Counted from the first letter of the stretch, positions 1 to 5,917 are shown. The stretch: DNA of 9,495 nucleotides from CAZNRY01 sp964575675 (GCA_964575675.1 CAZNRY010000158.1:1-9495); one strand, 5' to 3'. Numbers and translations: made by a program. Notes: generated by a model from the sequence alone, not told the origin.

Positions 1-775
1 CAACGCCGTCGACCTCGAGCATGCAGTTCACCGTGTCGCGGATGTCGTCCTCGCAGACGCCGCACCGCTTGATCCACTCAATGGGAAGACAGACCCACGC
101 GAGCTTCCCGTCCTCGTCGATCTGCATCGCGCCGAGGACCTGCCCCAAGAGACGCATCTTCCCGATTGGGTTGCTGGCGAAGAGGTGGCGGTAGATCTTG
201 GTGGCATCGACCCCGCGCGAGAGCAGATCGGCCGCCACGACGTGGGGAGACGGGGAGTTGCGCACGTAGCGGAAGGAATGGGTGTCGTAGGCGATGCTCG
301 TGTAGAGGCATTCTCCGATCCGCGCATCAATCGGCAGATCGAGGTAGTGAAGCAGGAGGCGGTAGACGAGCTCGCCGGTCGAGCACGAGTCCGGGTTTCC
401 GTAGACGTCGCGGCGGACCGCACCGCGCACCGGATGATGATCGAGGAACACGGTCGGGATCCCGGCCTTGCGCACGAGATCCCCGATGCACCCAAGGAGC
501 GACCACTGGTGGGTGTCGATGATCAGCGCGAGGTCCGGCCGGCCGCAGTCGAGATCGGTCGCACCCTCCGGAAGCGCGCGGAGGATCCCCCCTGGATCGA
601 GAAACCGGAACCGGTCGGGGCATGGGTCGGCCAGGCGAACGTGCACATCCGTCCCCGCGGCGCGCAGGGCGAACGCCATGGCGAGCACGGCGCCGATCCC
701 GTCGCCGTCCGGATCCTTGTGCGTGGACATCAGGATGCTGCGCGCCGAACGGATCTGCTCAGCCAGGACCTTCAT
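1..775 (-). CDS. nrnA: NrnA-like DHH phosphoesterase (oligoribonuclease / pAp phosphatase), 3' end cut by window
   Basis: This is a DHH-superfamily phosphoesterase of the NrnA type, cytoplasmic enzymes that degrade 2-5 nt RNA fragments and dephosphorylate pAp to AMP using Mn2+. The ATG at 773-775 opens 258 codons that run off the window start. Visible motifs are HKDPDGDGIGA (residues 19-29, motif I), IIDTHQ with Asp87 (motif II), FLDHHP with DHH at 112-114 (motif III) and AYDTHSFRY with Asp164 (motif IV). The family usually has Gly after DT; here it is His. NrnA proteins are roughly 310-340 residues, so most of the DHHA1 substrate-binding domain with its glycine-rich GGGH-type motif lies outside. 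A modest AGG lies about 8 nt before the ATG. The gene follows msrC in the same direction after 101 nt, and a promoter candidate in that gap suggests partly independent expression. RecJ-type nucleases are less likely because the DHH domain is compact and starts at residue 1. Confidence 0.88.
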   Translation of the reverse strand, partial: MKVLAEQIRSARSILMSTHKDPDGDGIGAVLAMAFALRAAGTDVHVRLADPCPDRFRFLDPGGILRALPEGATDLDCGRPDLALIIDTHQWSLLGCIGDLVRKAGIPTVFLDHHPVRGAVRRDVYGNPDSCSTGELVYRLLLHYLDLPIDARIGECLYTSIAYDTHSFRYVRNSPSPHVVAADLLSRGVDATKIYRHLFASNPIGKMRLLGQVLGAMQIDEDGKLAWVCLPIEWIKRCGVCEDDIRDTVNCMLEVDGV

Positions 776-829
776 TTTCTACCTGCTCCAGTCTGGTGGC
801 GTAACCGCGGAGAAAACTGGCGAACAGCA

Positions 830-859
830 ACTTTAGGCCAGCCGCCGCCGGCGGGTCAA
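830..859 (-). promoter_or_regulatory. Candidate sigma70-type promoter for nrnA
   Basis: On the minus strand TTGACC (854-859) and TAAAGT (830-835) are separated by exactly 18 nt. Initiation would fall near 823, giving a leader of about 48 nt before the nrnA ATG. The same TTGAC-N18-TAnnnT layout occurs at two other gene starts in this window, which raises confidence. The site is inferred from sequence only. Confidence 0.5.
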
Positions 860-876
860 CGGCGATCCCGCCCGGC

Positions 877-1365
877 TCACCCCTGCGCCTCCGGACAGAC
901 GAAGGTCGCCAGGATCTCCAGATGCGCGCGATCGACCTCATCGAACGCCGCCGGCTCCCTGCTATCGAGATCGAGAACGGCGATCAGCACGCCGGCGCGG
1001 TCGAAGACCGGAACGACGATTTCGGAGCGGGTCGACGCGTCGCATGCGATGTGCCCCGGAAACGCGTGCACATCGGCGATGATCTGCGGAGCCCCCGTTC
1101 GGGCCGCCGCCCCGCAGACGCCGCGGTCGAACGGGATCCTGAGACAGCCGACCTCTCCCTGGTAGGGTCCGACGGCAAGCATCTTCGGGGCGAGGACGCG
1201 GTAGAATCCCACCCAAGAGGCCGTGGGGATGCAGCGCTTCAGGATGGAGCAGATCGTCGACATCCGGGCGATGACGTCCGTTTCGCCGCGTAGGAGGGCA
1301 ACAGCCTCGGAGCTCGCCGCCTCGTACCCCAACCGCTTGCCCCGCTCTCCCTGCGCCTCGCTCAC
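877..1365 (-). CDS. msrC: Free methionine-(R)-sulfoxide reductase (GAF-domain fRMsr)
   Basis: This 162-residue protein is essentially a single GAF domain and matches fRMsr, the cytoplasmic enzyme that reduces free L-methionine-(R)-sulfoxide with electrons from thioredoxin. Visible family signatures are WVGFY (51-55), GPYQGEVGC, RIPFDRGVCG, DVHAFPGHIACD (98-109) and SEIVVPVFD. The three redox cysteines are present at 74, 84 and 108, the same spacing as Cys84/94/118 of the E. coli protein (about 165 residues), so the enzyme should be active. The start is GTG at 1363-1365, which overlaps the TGA of the upstream protease as GTGA. Only a weak GGGG precedes it, so translation is probably coupled to the protease. 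A cytoplasmic repair enzyme coupled to a secreted protease is odd. It shares the transcript with icd, whose NADPH could feed thioredoxin reductase and hence this enzyme (inference). Confidence 0.92.
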   Translation of the reverse strand: MSEAQGERGKRLGYEAASSEAVALLRGETDVIARMSTICSILKRCIPTASWVGFYRVLAPKMLAVGPYQGEVGCLRIPFDRGVCGAAARTGAPQIIADVHAFPGHIACDASTRSEIVVPVFDRAGVLIAVLDLDSREPAAFDEVDRAHLEILATFVCPEAQG

Positions 1366-3248
1366 CGCCCCAACCAGACGAGGCGCGTGCTGGCGCCCGA
1401 TTGAACGGATCGAAGCCAGTAGATCCCGGAAGGCGCGGGCCGGCCCTCGCGATCGTCGCCGTCCCAGAACGGAGCGGAGCGGCGAGCGACGACCCGCCCG
1501 GCGACGTTGAGAATCTCGACCTCACCGCAATCCGCGTTCCAGCGAACCCTGCCTGATGCGGGATTGCTGAGCAGCGCGGGTCCCCTGCGGACGAGCGGGG
1601 GAACGCGGGCGGGCATTCTGGCCACCCCCCATGCGAGCGGGCGGATGTCCGGCATGGGGAGTGCGCTCTTCGAGAGAAGGAGGATCAGCTCGTCGCGGGT
1701 CCACTGGAGGTCGTACACCCCCCCCTGGATCCCGGCCGACACGAGGAGGCCGGCCGCGCCGGCGACGTGGGGAGCCGCGGCCGATGTTCCGCGGAATCCC
1801 TCCCGCCCGTAGATCGCCGTCGTGACCCCCACGGGAGCGCAGATCTCCGGTTTGACAAGATCGGCCGAATCGATCGCTCCCCGGCTGCTGTAGGAATCGA
1901 GGGTCAGGTCGCGCCAGTAGGTCGCCCCGGTCGCAAGGACCGAAGGGGAGTCGGCCGGGGCCAAGAGCGATCGGTCCGATCTTTGATGCTCGTCCAACGT
2001 GACCCCGTGGCCGACCCGGAAAATGTGGAGGGTCGCTCCATTCACGTCCCCCTGCGCCCTGACGCGTGCGGCGACGGGTTCGCCGTCTCCCGTTCCCCAC
2101 GCGAGGACGCGGATCGCGTACGGATTCCCGAATCCCTGGTCGACGGTCGACGCGAGAATCTCTCCGCCTGCGCCGATCAACTCGAGGTCGATGCTGCTGG
2201 AGCGCGAACGGGGCCAGTCATCCCACAAGAGAACGAGATCTAGCGTGTCGCTGGGGCCGAGATGCGTGAAGTCGAGCGTTTCGTCCCCGGCGTCGTCGAA
2301 CTCGAGGAGCCGATCGGCATCCGAATCGCGCGCGGTTGCCCATGTGTGGCGCTGCGCCTCGTTTCCCGCGGCGTTGATCCAGAGGATGTCGTTGCGGGCC
2401 GCCTTGTCGGCGATGTCGTTGACAGGCCCCCGGCCGTTCAACCCCCCGAAGTACCAACCGACCGAGTGGCTGATCACCGATACGTGCTCGCTGATCAGCC
2501 ATTCGACGGCGCTCTGCAGATCGAGGAGGGTTTCCACGTTGACCAAGTAGAGACGGGCCTCCGGCGCGATGTCGTGGATGATCTCGGCGCACGCGATCCC
2601 GTGGTCGATACCTCCCCCCGCGATGTCACCGCGCCCCGAAGGGCTTCGATAGAAAGACCGTACGACGACGTCATCGCCGAGCTCGGAGCCCAAGAAACGC
2701 TCGTATCCATCGAAGCCGAGGTCGAGGATCGCGACCCGGCTGCCCGCCCCGCGATGGCCCGAGGCCTGGAAGGCGGGTACCCGCATCGTGTCGATTCCCT
2801 CACTGCGCGCCTCGCTGCACACGACGGGGCGCGGGGAGCGGAAGACGTGGGACACGCCGGGGAGCTCCGCGATCAGCGGCAGGTCGCCCCAAGCGGCTAC
2901 GACCTGGCACAGCTCGCCTGTCCCGCCCTCCCAGACCGAAGCGGGAGCCGCAGATTCGATCAGCGCGCGCAACTCCGCGGGCGCAGTCCCCGGGGTCATG
3001 CGAATCAAGACCCGCGCGCGTCCCCGGAGCGCTTCCTCATGGTCCCACGCGAACAGCGGGGAGACACGATCCGGCGCTTTTTGCGAGGGATCCTGGGCGA
3101 GTCGGAAAAGAAACGACTCGATCTCGCCACCGCGGGCCGCCGCCGGATGGGCGCAGAGCGCGGCCAGCAGGAGGATCGTCCATCTGCTCCCGCGCGGCGG
3201 GAGCGGCGGGGCCGCCTCACCGGACCGTCCTGAATTCGGGGGGTTCAT
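1362..3248 (-). CDS. Secreted subtilisin-family (S8) serine protease with C-terminal FlgD/T9SS-like module
   Basis: This 628-residue secreted protease reads from the ATG at 3246-3248. Residues 1 to about 38 are a signal peptide with a long N-region and the core WTILLLAALCAHPAAA; cleavage is probably after AAA. Residues about 75-155 resemble a propeptide. The catalytic triad is complete: Asp176 in VAILDLGFDGY, His216 in IDHGIACAEIIHDIAPEA, and Ser489 in FRGTSAAAPHVAGAAG. The oxyanion Asn296 is in WINAAGN. The His motif departs from HGTHVAG but fits a subfamily I recall with HGTAVAEIVHDMAPGA. Between Asn and Ser an inserted beta-rich stretch (about 325-420, with LLWDDWP) resembles a PPC-like domain. 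The last ~60 residues (EILNVAGRVV...FWDGDDREGRPAPSGIYWLR) match the FlgD/T9SS-type C-terminal fold common in FCB-group secreted proteins. A TTG four codons upstream is possible, but the ATG has the better RBS. It overlaps the beta-barrel gene as ATGA and the msrC gene as GTGA. Substrate unknown. Confidence 0.9.
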   Translation of the reverse strand: MNPPNSGRSGEAAPPLPPRGSRWTILLLAALCAHPAAARGGEIESFLFRLAQDPSQKAPDRVSPLFAWDHEEALRGRARVLIRMTPGTAPAELRALIESAAPASVWEGGTGELCQVVAAWGDLPLIAELPGVSHVFRSPRPVVCSEARSEGIDTMRVPAFQASGHRGAGSRVAILDLGFDGYERFLGSELGDDVVVRSFYRSPSGRGDIAGGGIDHGIACAEIIHDIAPEARLYLVNVETLLDLQSAVEWLISEHVSVISHSVGWYFGGLNGRGPVNDIADKAARNDILWINAAGNEAQRHTWATARDSDADRLLEFDDAGDETLDFTHLGPSDTLDLVLLWDDWPRSRSSSIDLELIGAGGEILASTVDQGFGNPYAIRVLAWGTGDGEPVAARVRAQGDVNGATLHIFRVGHGVTLDEHQRSDRSLLAPADSPSVLATGATYWRDLTLDSYSSRGAIDSADLVKPEICAPVGVTTAIYGREGFRGTSAAAPHVAGAAGLLVSAGIQGGVYDLQWTRDELILLLSKSALPMPDIRPLAWGVARMPARVPPLVRRGPALLSNPASGRVRWNADCGEVEILNVAGRVVARRSAPFWDGDDREGRPAPSGIYWLRSVQSGASTRLVWLGR

Positions 3249-3937
3249 GGCAGCCTCCAATAGATCCGCACACCCAGCGATCCCTCGTCGATCCGGCCGG
3301 CCCCGGGAGGCTCGTAGCTTTCCTCGCGAAGGACCCTCCGGCTGGCCGGCACGTAGCTCAGATACCCCTCGAGGCGCAGGCGCGGCGACGCGGAGCGCTC
3401 ATACCCCAGGACGATGAGCCCGCCCGGATCGACCCGGCCGGAGCCATCCCGCTCGCGGCGCTCGCCGTCCAGTCTGTAGGTGAAGCTCTCGCTCGCCCAG
3501 AGCATCTCGAATCCCACCCCGATGTACGGATGGGCCTCGCTGTCCGTGAACGGGAATCTGGCGAGCAGGTCGATCGGGATGCGGCGGAGTTTCCCTTCGA
3601 TTTCCGTAACAAAGAATGATCCGGAGAGGTGGTCCCCGGTCGCCTGCATGAAGCCGACCTCGAGGGCGAGGTTCATCGGCACCCGTACGAACTCGGCTTC
3701 AGCCATCAGGTGAAAGGACGCTCCCGCGCCGTAGAGGTCGTTCAACGTCCCCTCGCGGGGGGTCTGATAGCCGAGACCTGCGCCCCCGCGATACGAGATG
3801 CCCCCGGCGGCGATCCCCGTCCAGCTTGCGAGCAATGCGAGTGCGAGGGCTGAGCGGAATCCCGGACGGGGACGCCGCAGCTCCCTCCGTCGACGACTCG
3901 CTCCATCCTCTACCCGACCGTGCGGCCCGGCGCCCAT
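3245..3937 (-). CDS. Small outer-membrane beta-barrel protein, function unknown
   Basis: This 230-residue protein probably forms a small outer-membrane barrel. It has an arginine-rich N-region (SRRRRELRRPRP), a hydrophobic core ALALALLASWTGIAA (about 30-44) and likely cleavage near GG/ISYRGG. The remainder alternates polar and hydrophobic residues in strand-like segments ending in Gly or aromatics, for example FHLMAEAEFVRVPMNLALEV, RRIPIDLLARFPF and AHPYIGVGFEMLW. This resembles the 8-stranded OMP_b-brl/OmpA-like class. The C-terminal strand GSLGVRIYWRLP ends in Pro rather than the usual terminal aromatic. The ATG at 3935-3937 begins 1 nt after the icd stop; AGGTG inside the end of icd supplies an RBS about 10 nt upstream. 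It overlaps the protease gene as ATGA, so the two envelope proteins are coupled and may work together (inference). No specific substrate or receptor motif is visible. Confidence 0.75.
   Translation of the reverse strand: MGAGPHGRVEDGASRRRRELRRPRPGFRSALALALLASWTGIAAGGISYRGGAGLGYQTPREGTLNDLYGAGASFHLMAEAEFVRVPMNLALEVGFMQATGDHLSGSFFVTEIEGKLRRIPIDLLARFPFTDSEAHPYIGVGFEMLWASESFTYRLDGERRERDGSGRVDPGGLIVLGYERSASPRLRLEGYLSYVPASRRVLREESYEPPGAGRIDEGSLGVRIYWRLP
3254..3258 (-). promoter_or_regulatory. RBS that sets the protease start
   Basis: GGAGG on the minus strand lies 5 nt before the ATG at 3248 and directly after the competing TTG at 3258-3260. Ideal spacing to the ATG, plus the ATGA overlap with the upstream stop, favours the ATG over the TTG. 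Confidence 0.75.
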
Positions 3938-3938
3938 C

Positions 3939-5192
3939 CTAGATCTTCACCTCTCGCATCGAGTCGGCAACGGCTTCCCCGAACTGCGAGCTCGAGAGCA
4001 GGGTCGCGCCCTCCATGAGACGATGCAGATCATAGGTGACGAGCTTGCGCGAGACGGTCAAGGCAAGCGCCTCCCGGATCGTCCGCGCCACCTCATGCCA
4101 ACCGAGGTACTCGAACATCATCGCCCCCGAGAGGATCACGCTGCCGGGATTGACCTTGTCCTGCCCCGCGTACTTCGGCGCGGTGCCGTGCGTGGCCTCG
4201 AAGACGCCAATTCCATCGCCGATGTTCGAGCCCGGCGCCATCCCGAGGACGCCGATCTGCGCCGCACAGGAGTCGCTCAGGTAGTCGCCGTTCAGATTCG
4301 GCGTCGCGAGGATGTCGTATTCATCCGGCCGCAGAAGAACCTGCTGGAAGATCGAATCGGCGATCCGGTCGTTCAGGAGGACCTTCCCCACGGGGATCGG
4401 CCCGCTTCCGATCTCCTCCTCGGTCACGACCGAGTCGGCGAACTCCTTGCGCGCCAGCTCGTACCCCCAGTCCCGGAAGGCGCCTTCGGTGAACTTCATG
4501 ATGTTCCCCTTGTGAACGATGGTCACCCTCTTGCGACCGTGGTCGAGGGCGTAGCGGAGCGCCATGCGCACGAGCCTCTGCGTGCCGGTGATGCTGATCG
4601 GTTTGATGCCGATCCCCGAATCGAGCCGGATCTTCTTGCCGTATTTCTCGCCGATCAAGCGGATCAGCTCCAACGCCTCGGGCGTTCCCTGCGCCCATTC
4701 GATCCCGGCATAGACATCCTCGGTGTTCTCACGGAAGATCACGACGTCGAGCTTCTCAGGCGCCCGAACGGGGGAGGGGACGCCCCGGACCCACGACACC
4801 GGACGCACGCATGCGTAGAGGTCGAGCTCTTGGCGCAGCGCGACGTTCAGGCTCCGGATCCCCCCGCCCACGGGGGTTGTCAACGGACCCTTGATCGCGA
4901 CCCGGTAATCGCGGATCGCCTGCAGGGTGTCGGCCGGCAGCCACGTCCCCTCGCCGTAGACCTTGTTCGCCTTCTCGCCCGCGAAGATCTCGAACCAGAC
5001 GACCCGTTTCTTCCCACCTCCCGCATGTGCGACGGCCGCATCGAAGACCCGTTTTGATGCGCGCCAGATGTCGGGTCCCGTGCCGTCCCCCTCGATGAAC
5101 GGTAGGATCACGCAGTCGGGGACTTCGAGCCGCCCGTCCTGGACGCGAATGGAACTGCCTTCCTGCGGGGGTACGAGACGCTGGTACTGCAC
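3939..5192 (-). CDS. icd: NADP-dependent isocitrate dehydrogenase
   Basis: This 417-residue cytoplasmic TCA-cycle enzyme converts isocitrate to 2-oxoglutarate and CO2 and makes NADPH. It aligns end to end by eye with E. coli Icd (416 residues). Substrate-site residues are Ser114, Asn116 and Arg120 in RSLNVALRQ, Arg130, Arg154, Tyr161 in ENTEDVYAG and Lys228 in HKGNIMKFTEGAF. The metal-binding aspartates are 279, 303 and 307 (IADS, NLNGDYLSD). The NADP-specifying set HGTAPKYAG (Lys340, Tyr341) with Tyr387 and Arg391 in TYDLHRLM is intact, so NADP rather than NAD is expected. Ser114 corresponds to the AceK phosphorylation site, but no aceK is visible here. The start is GTG at 5190-5192, chosen for AGGAGG 7 nt upstream and the family length. 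It lies 18 nt after the stop of a deleted acyl-CoA dehydrogenase gene and is followed after 1 nt by the beta-barrel gene. Confidence 0.97.
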   Translation of the reverse strand: MQYQRLVPPQEGSSIRVQDGRLEVPDCVILPFIEGDGTGPDIWRASKRVFDAAVAHAGGGKKRVVWFEIFAGEKANKVYGEGTWLPADTLQAIRDYRVAIKGPLTTPVGGGIRSLNVALRQELDLYACVRPVSWVRGVPSPVRAPEKLDVVIFRENTEDVYAGIEWAQGTPEALELIRLIGEKYGKKIRLDSGIGIKPISITGTQRLVRMALRYALDHGRKRVTIVHKGNIMKFTEGAFRDWGYELARKEFADSVVTEEEIGSGPIPVGKVLLNDRIADSIFQQVLLRPDEYDILATPNLNGDYLSDSCAAQIGVLGMAPGSNIGDGIGVFEATHGTAPKYAGQDKVNPGSVILSGAMMFEYLGWHEVARTIREALALTVSRKLVTYDLHRLMEGATLLSSSQFGEAVADSMREVKI

Positions 5193-5199
5193 GGTTCTT

Positions 5200-5205
5200 C
5201 CTCCT
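5200..5205 (-). promoter_or_regulatory. Consensus RBS for the GTG-started icd
   Basis: AGGAGG on the minus strand sits 7 nt before the GTG at 5190-5192, between that start and the remnant's TAG stop. A full consensus RBS decides this non-ATG start. Confidence 0.8.
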
Positions 5206-5210
5206 GGTTC

Positions 5211-5412
5211 CTAGCGGAACGCTTCATGCCCCGAAATCGAGGCGCCGACGATGAGGGTGTGGATGTCGTGGGTCCCCTCATAGGTGGAGACCGATTCGGG
5301 ATTCGCAAGATGGCGTCCGACGGGGTACTCATCGGTGATCCCGCTCGCGCCGGGGATGTCGGGCGCGCTGCGCGTCCGTCCCGTAGAAATCGATTCCTCG
5401 GAATTCGTTCAG
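5211..5412 (-). pseudogene. Internally deleted acyl-CoA (glutaryl-CoA-type) dehydrogenase: both ends remain
   Basis: On the minus strand, from 5412, CTG-AAC-GAA reads LNEFRGIDFYGTDA, which resembles the N-terminus of glutaryl-CoA-type acyl-CoA dehydrogenases (a DFYxxDxLL-like opening). After about 14-18 codons it runs straight into DIPGASGITDEYPVGRHL...STYEGTHDIHTLIVGASISGHEAFR and a TAG at 5211-5213, the characteristic C-terminus of the same family. YEGT would carry the catalytic glutamate. The two parts are in different frames; the N-part frame meets TGA at 5329-5331 and the C-part frame has TGA at 5409-5411. Family members are about 390 residues, so roughly 1 kb is missing. The fragment keeps GGAGG just before the CTG and a promoter candidate upstream. 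CTG is an unlikely start and may be a mutated ATG. It cannot encode an enzyme but probably forms part of the icd leader. Assembly collapse is the alternative. Confidence 0.72.
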
Positions 5413-5464
5413 ATCGCCTCCCTCGGCCGGCGGGAAGGGAGCCCCGCGGCAGCGACGACACGCC

Positions 5465-5494
5465 AACCTATCATCCCCCTTCGAGTACCGTCAA
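5465..5494 (-). promoter_or_regulatory. Candidate promoter for the remnant-icd operon
   Basis: On the minus strand TTGACG (5489-5494) and TAGGTT (5465-5470) are separated by 18 nt. Initiation near 5458 would give a leader of about 45 nt to the remnant's start. With the dehydrogenase deleted, the effective leader to icd is about 265 nt. It diverges from the rpsU promoter, with 57 nt between the two -35 boxes. Confidence 0.5.
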
Positions 5495-5503
5495 CCGAAG
5501 GGG

Positions 5504-5519
5504 CCGCCCGAACGGGCGG
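5504..5519. repeat. 16-nt palindrome between the divergent promoters
   Basis: CCGCCCG-AA-CGGGCGG is a perfect 7+7 inverted repeat. It starts 10 nt upstream of the icd-ward -35 box and ends 32 nt before the rpsU -35 box. It lies outside both expected transcripts, so a DNA-level role such as a dimeric repressor or activator site is more plausible than an RNA terminator. No T-run follows on either strand. Confidence 0.4.
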
Positions 5520-5551
5520 GGCCGGTATCGCCCGACTCGAGAGATCGTCGA

Positions 5552-5581
5552 TTGACACCGCCGGCCGGGAACCGGTAGCTT
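5552..5581 (+). promoter_or_regulatory. Candidate sigma70-type promoter for rpsU-mutS2-dnaG
   Basis: A perfect -35 hexamer TTGACA (5552-5557) is followed after 18 nt by TAGCTT (5576-5581), continuing as TAGCTTTA. The expected start is near 5588, about 80 nt before the rpsU start codon. It uses the same spacer length as the two minus-strand promoter candidates. Confidence 0.6.
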
Positions 5582-5587
5582 TATGCA

Positions 5588-5668
5588 CTTGGGGGCAATG
5601 GGTTGCGTGGACGACCCCCTGACGTCCCTTGTTCACAGCCATTCCACGGTGAGGGGGTGTTACTCAAT
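5588..5668 (+). promoter_or_regulatory. rpsU leader with sequesterable Shine-Dalgarno
   Basis: The Shine-Dalgarno AGGGGGTG (5652-5659) is one mismatch from AGGAGGTG and lies 9 nt before the TTG start. Its first seven bases AGGGGGT (5652-5658) are perfectly complementary to ACCCCCT (5614-5620). The C-tract (5615-5619) can alternatively pair with GGGGG (5591-5595). The two pairings exclude each other, so the leader could switch RBS access. The complementarity is seen in the sequence; a regulatory function is inference. Confidence 0.35.
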
Positions 5669-5863
5669 TTGCCAGGGATTCGCGTAAAGGACGGCGAGTC
5701 CTTCGAGAGTGCTCTCCGGCGGTTCAAGAAGAAGTGTGAGAAGGCGGGTATTCTCGCGGACGTCCGCAAGCATCAGCATTTCGAGAAACCGAGCGAGAAG
5801 CGGAAGCGGAAGGAGAACGCCGCGCGCCGCAAGGCGCAGACTTCCCGGTCCGCGTCCAATTAA
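5669..5863 (+). CDS. rpsU: Ribosomal protein bS21
   Basis: This 64-residue basic protein is bS21 of the 30S subunit, which sits near the 3' end of 16S rRNA and supports translation initiation. The sequence PGIRVKDGESFESALRRFKK, then CEKAGILADVRK and FEKPSEKRKRKENAARRK, matches the family throughout, with a short extra Ser/Arg tail. The start is chosen as TTG at 5669-5671 because the family begins MPGIRVK and a near-consensus RBS lies 9 nt upstream. An in-frame GTG at 5657 overlaps that RBS and would add four residues. A TTG start on a highly expressed ribosomal gene is unusual. The gene heads the rpsU-mutS2-dnaG cluster, has its own promoter candidate, and is followed after 21 nt by a strong hairpin that may reduce readthrough into the low-abundance downstream genes. 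Confidence 0.95.
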   Translation: MPGIRVKDGESFESALRRFKKKCEKAGILADVRKHQHFEKPSEKRKRKENAARRKAQTSRSASN

Positions 5864-5884
5864 GAGAGTCTATCTCTACGAAGA

Positions 5885-5917
5885 GGCCGGCCCGGTCGAG
5901 CCGGGTCGGCCGTTTCC
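5885..5917 (+). terminator. Hairpin between rpsU and mutS2, terminator-like or attenuating
   Basis: GGCCGGCCCGG (5885-5895) and CCGGGTCGGCC (5901-5911) form an 11-bp stem with one G-U pair and a 5-nt loop TCGAG. It is followed by GTTTCC and then the mutS2 GTG at 5918. The T-tract is too short for a strong intrinsic terminator. It would separate abundant rpsU mRNA from mutS2-dnaG by partial termination, or stabilise the rpsU 3' end. It also occupies the place where the mutS2 RBS would be. Confidence 0.55.

Noticed and set aside
844..854. GC palindrome (CCGCCGGCGG) in the msrC-nrnA gap
   Set aside because: It has no loop or T-run and lies inside the promoter spacer; likely base composition rather than a terminator.
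185..1165. 326-codon plus-strand frame, and a similar 323-codon frame at 2262-3233
   Set aside because: Both run antisense across real minus-strand genes (nrnA/msrC and the protease) and cross gene boundaries; no domain or RBS supports them.
3130..3165. Possible lipobox (LAALC) in the protease signal peptide
   Set aside because: The -1 residue is Leu, not Gly/Ala/Ser, so lipoprotein processing is not supported; a signal peptidase I site after AAA fits better.
3798..5057. 419-codon open frame on the plus strand opposite icd
   Set aside because: It is antisense to a full-length, motif-complete Icd and its translation is low-complexity with no family resemblance.
5409..5642. 77-codon minus-strand frame between rpsU and icd
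   Set aside because: It overlaps both promoter candidates, has no RBS and resembles no family; the real coding trace here is the dehydrogenase remnant in other frames.
5603..5668. N-terminal extension of rpsU by 22 codons
   Set aside because: The extra residues have no counterpart in bS21 and the extension would run through the RBS and expected leader.
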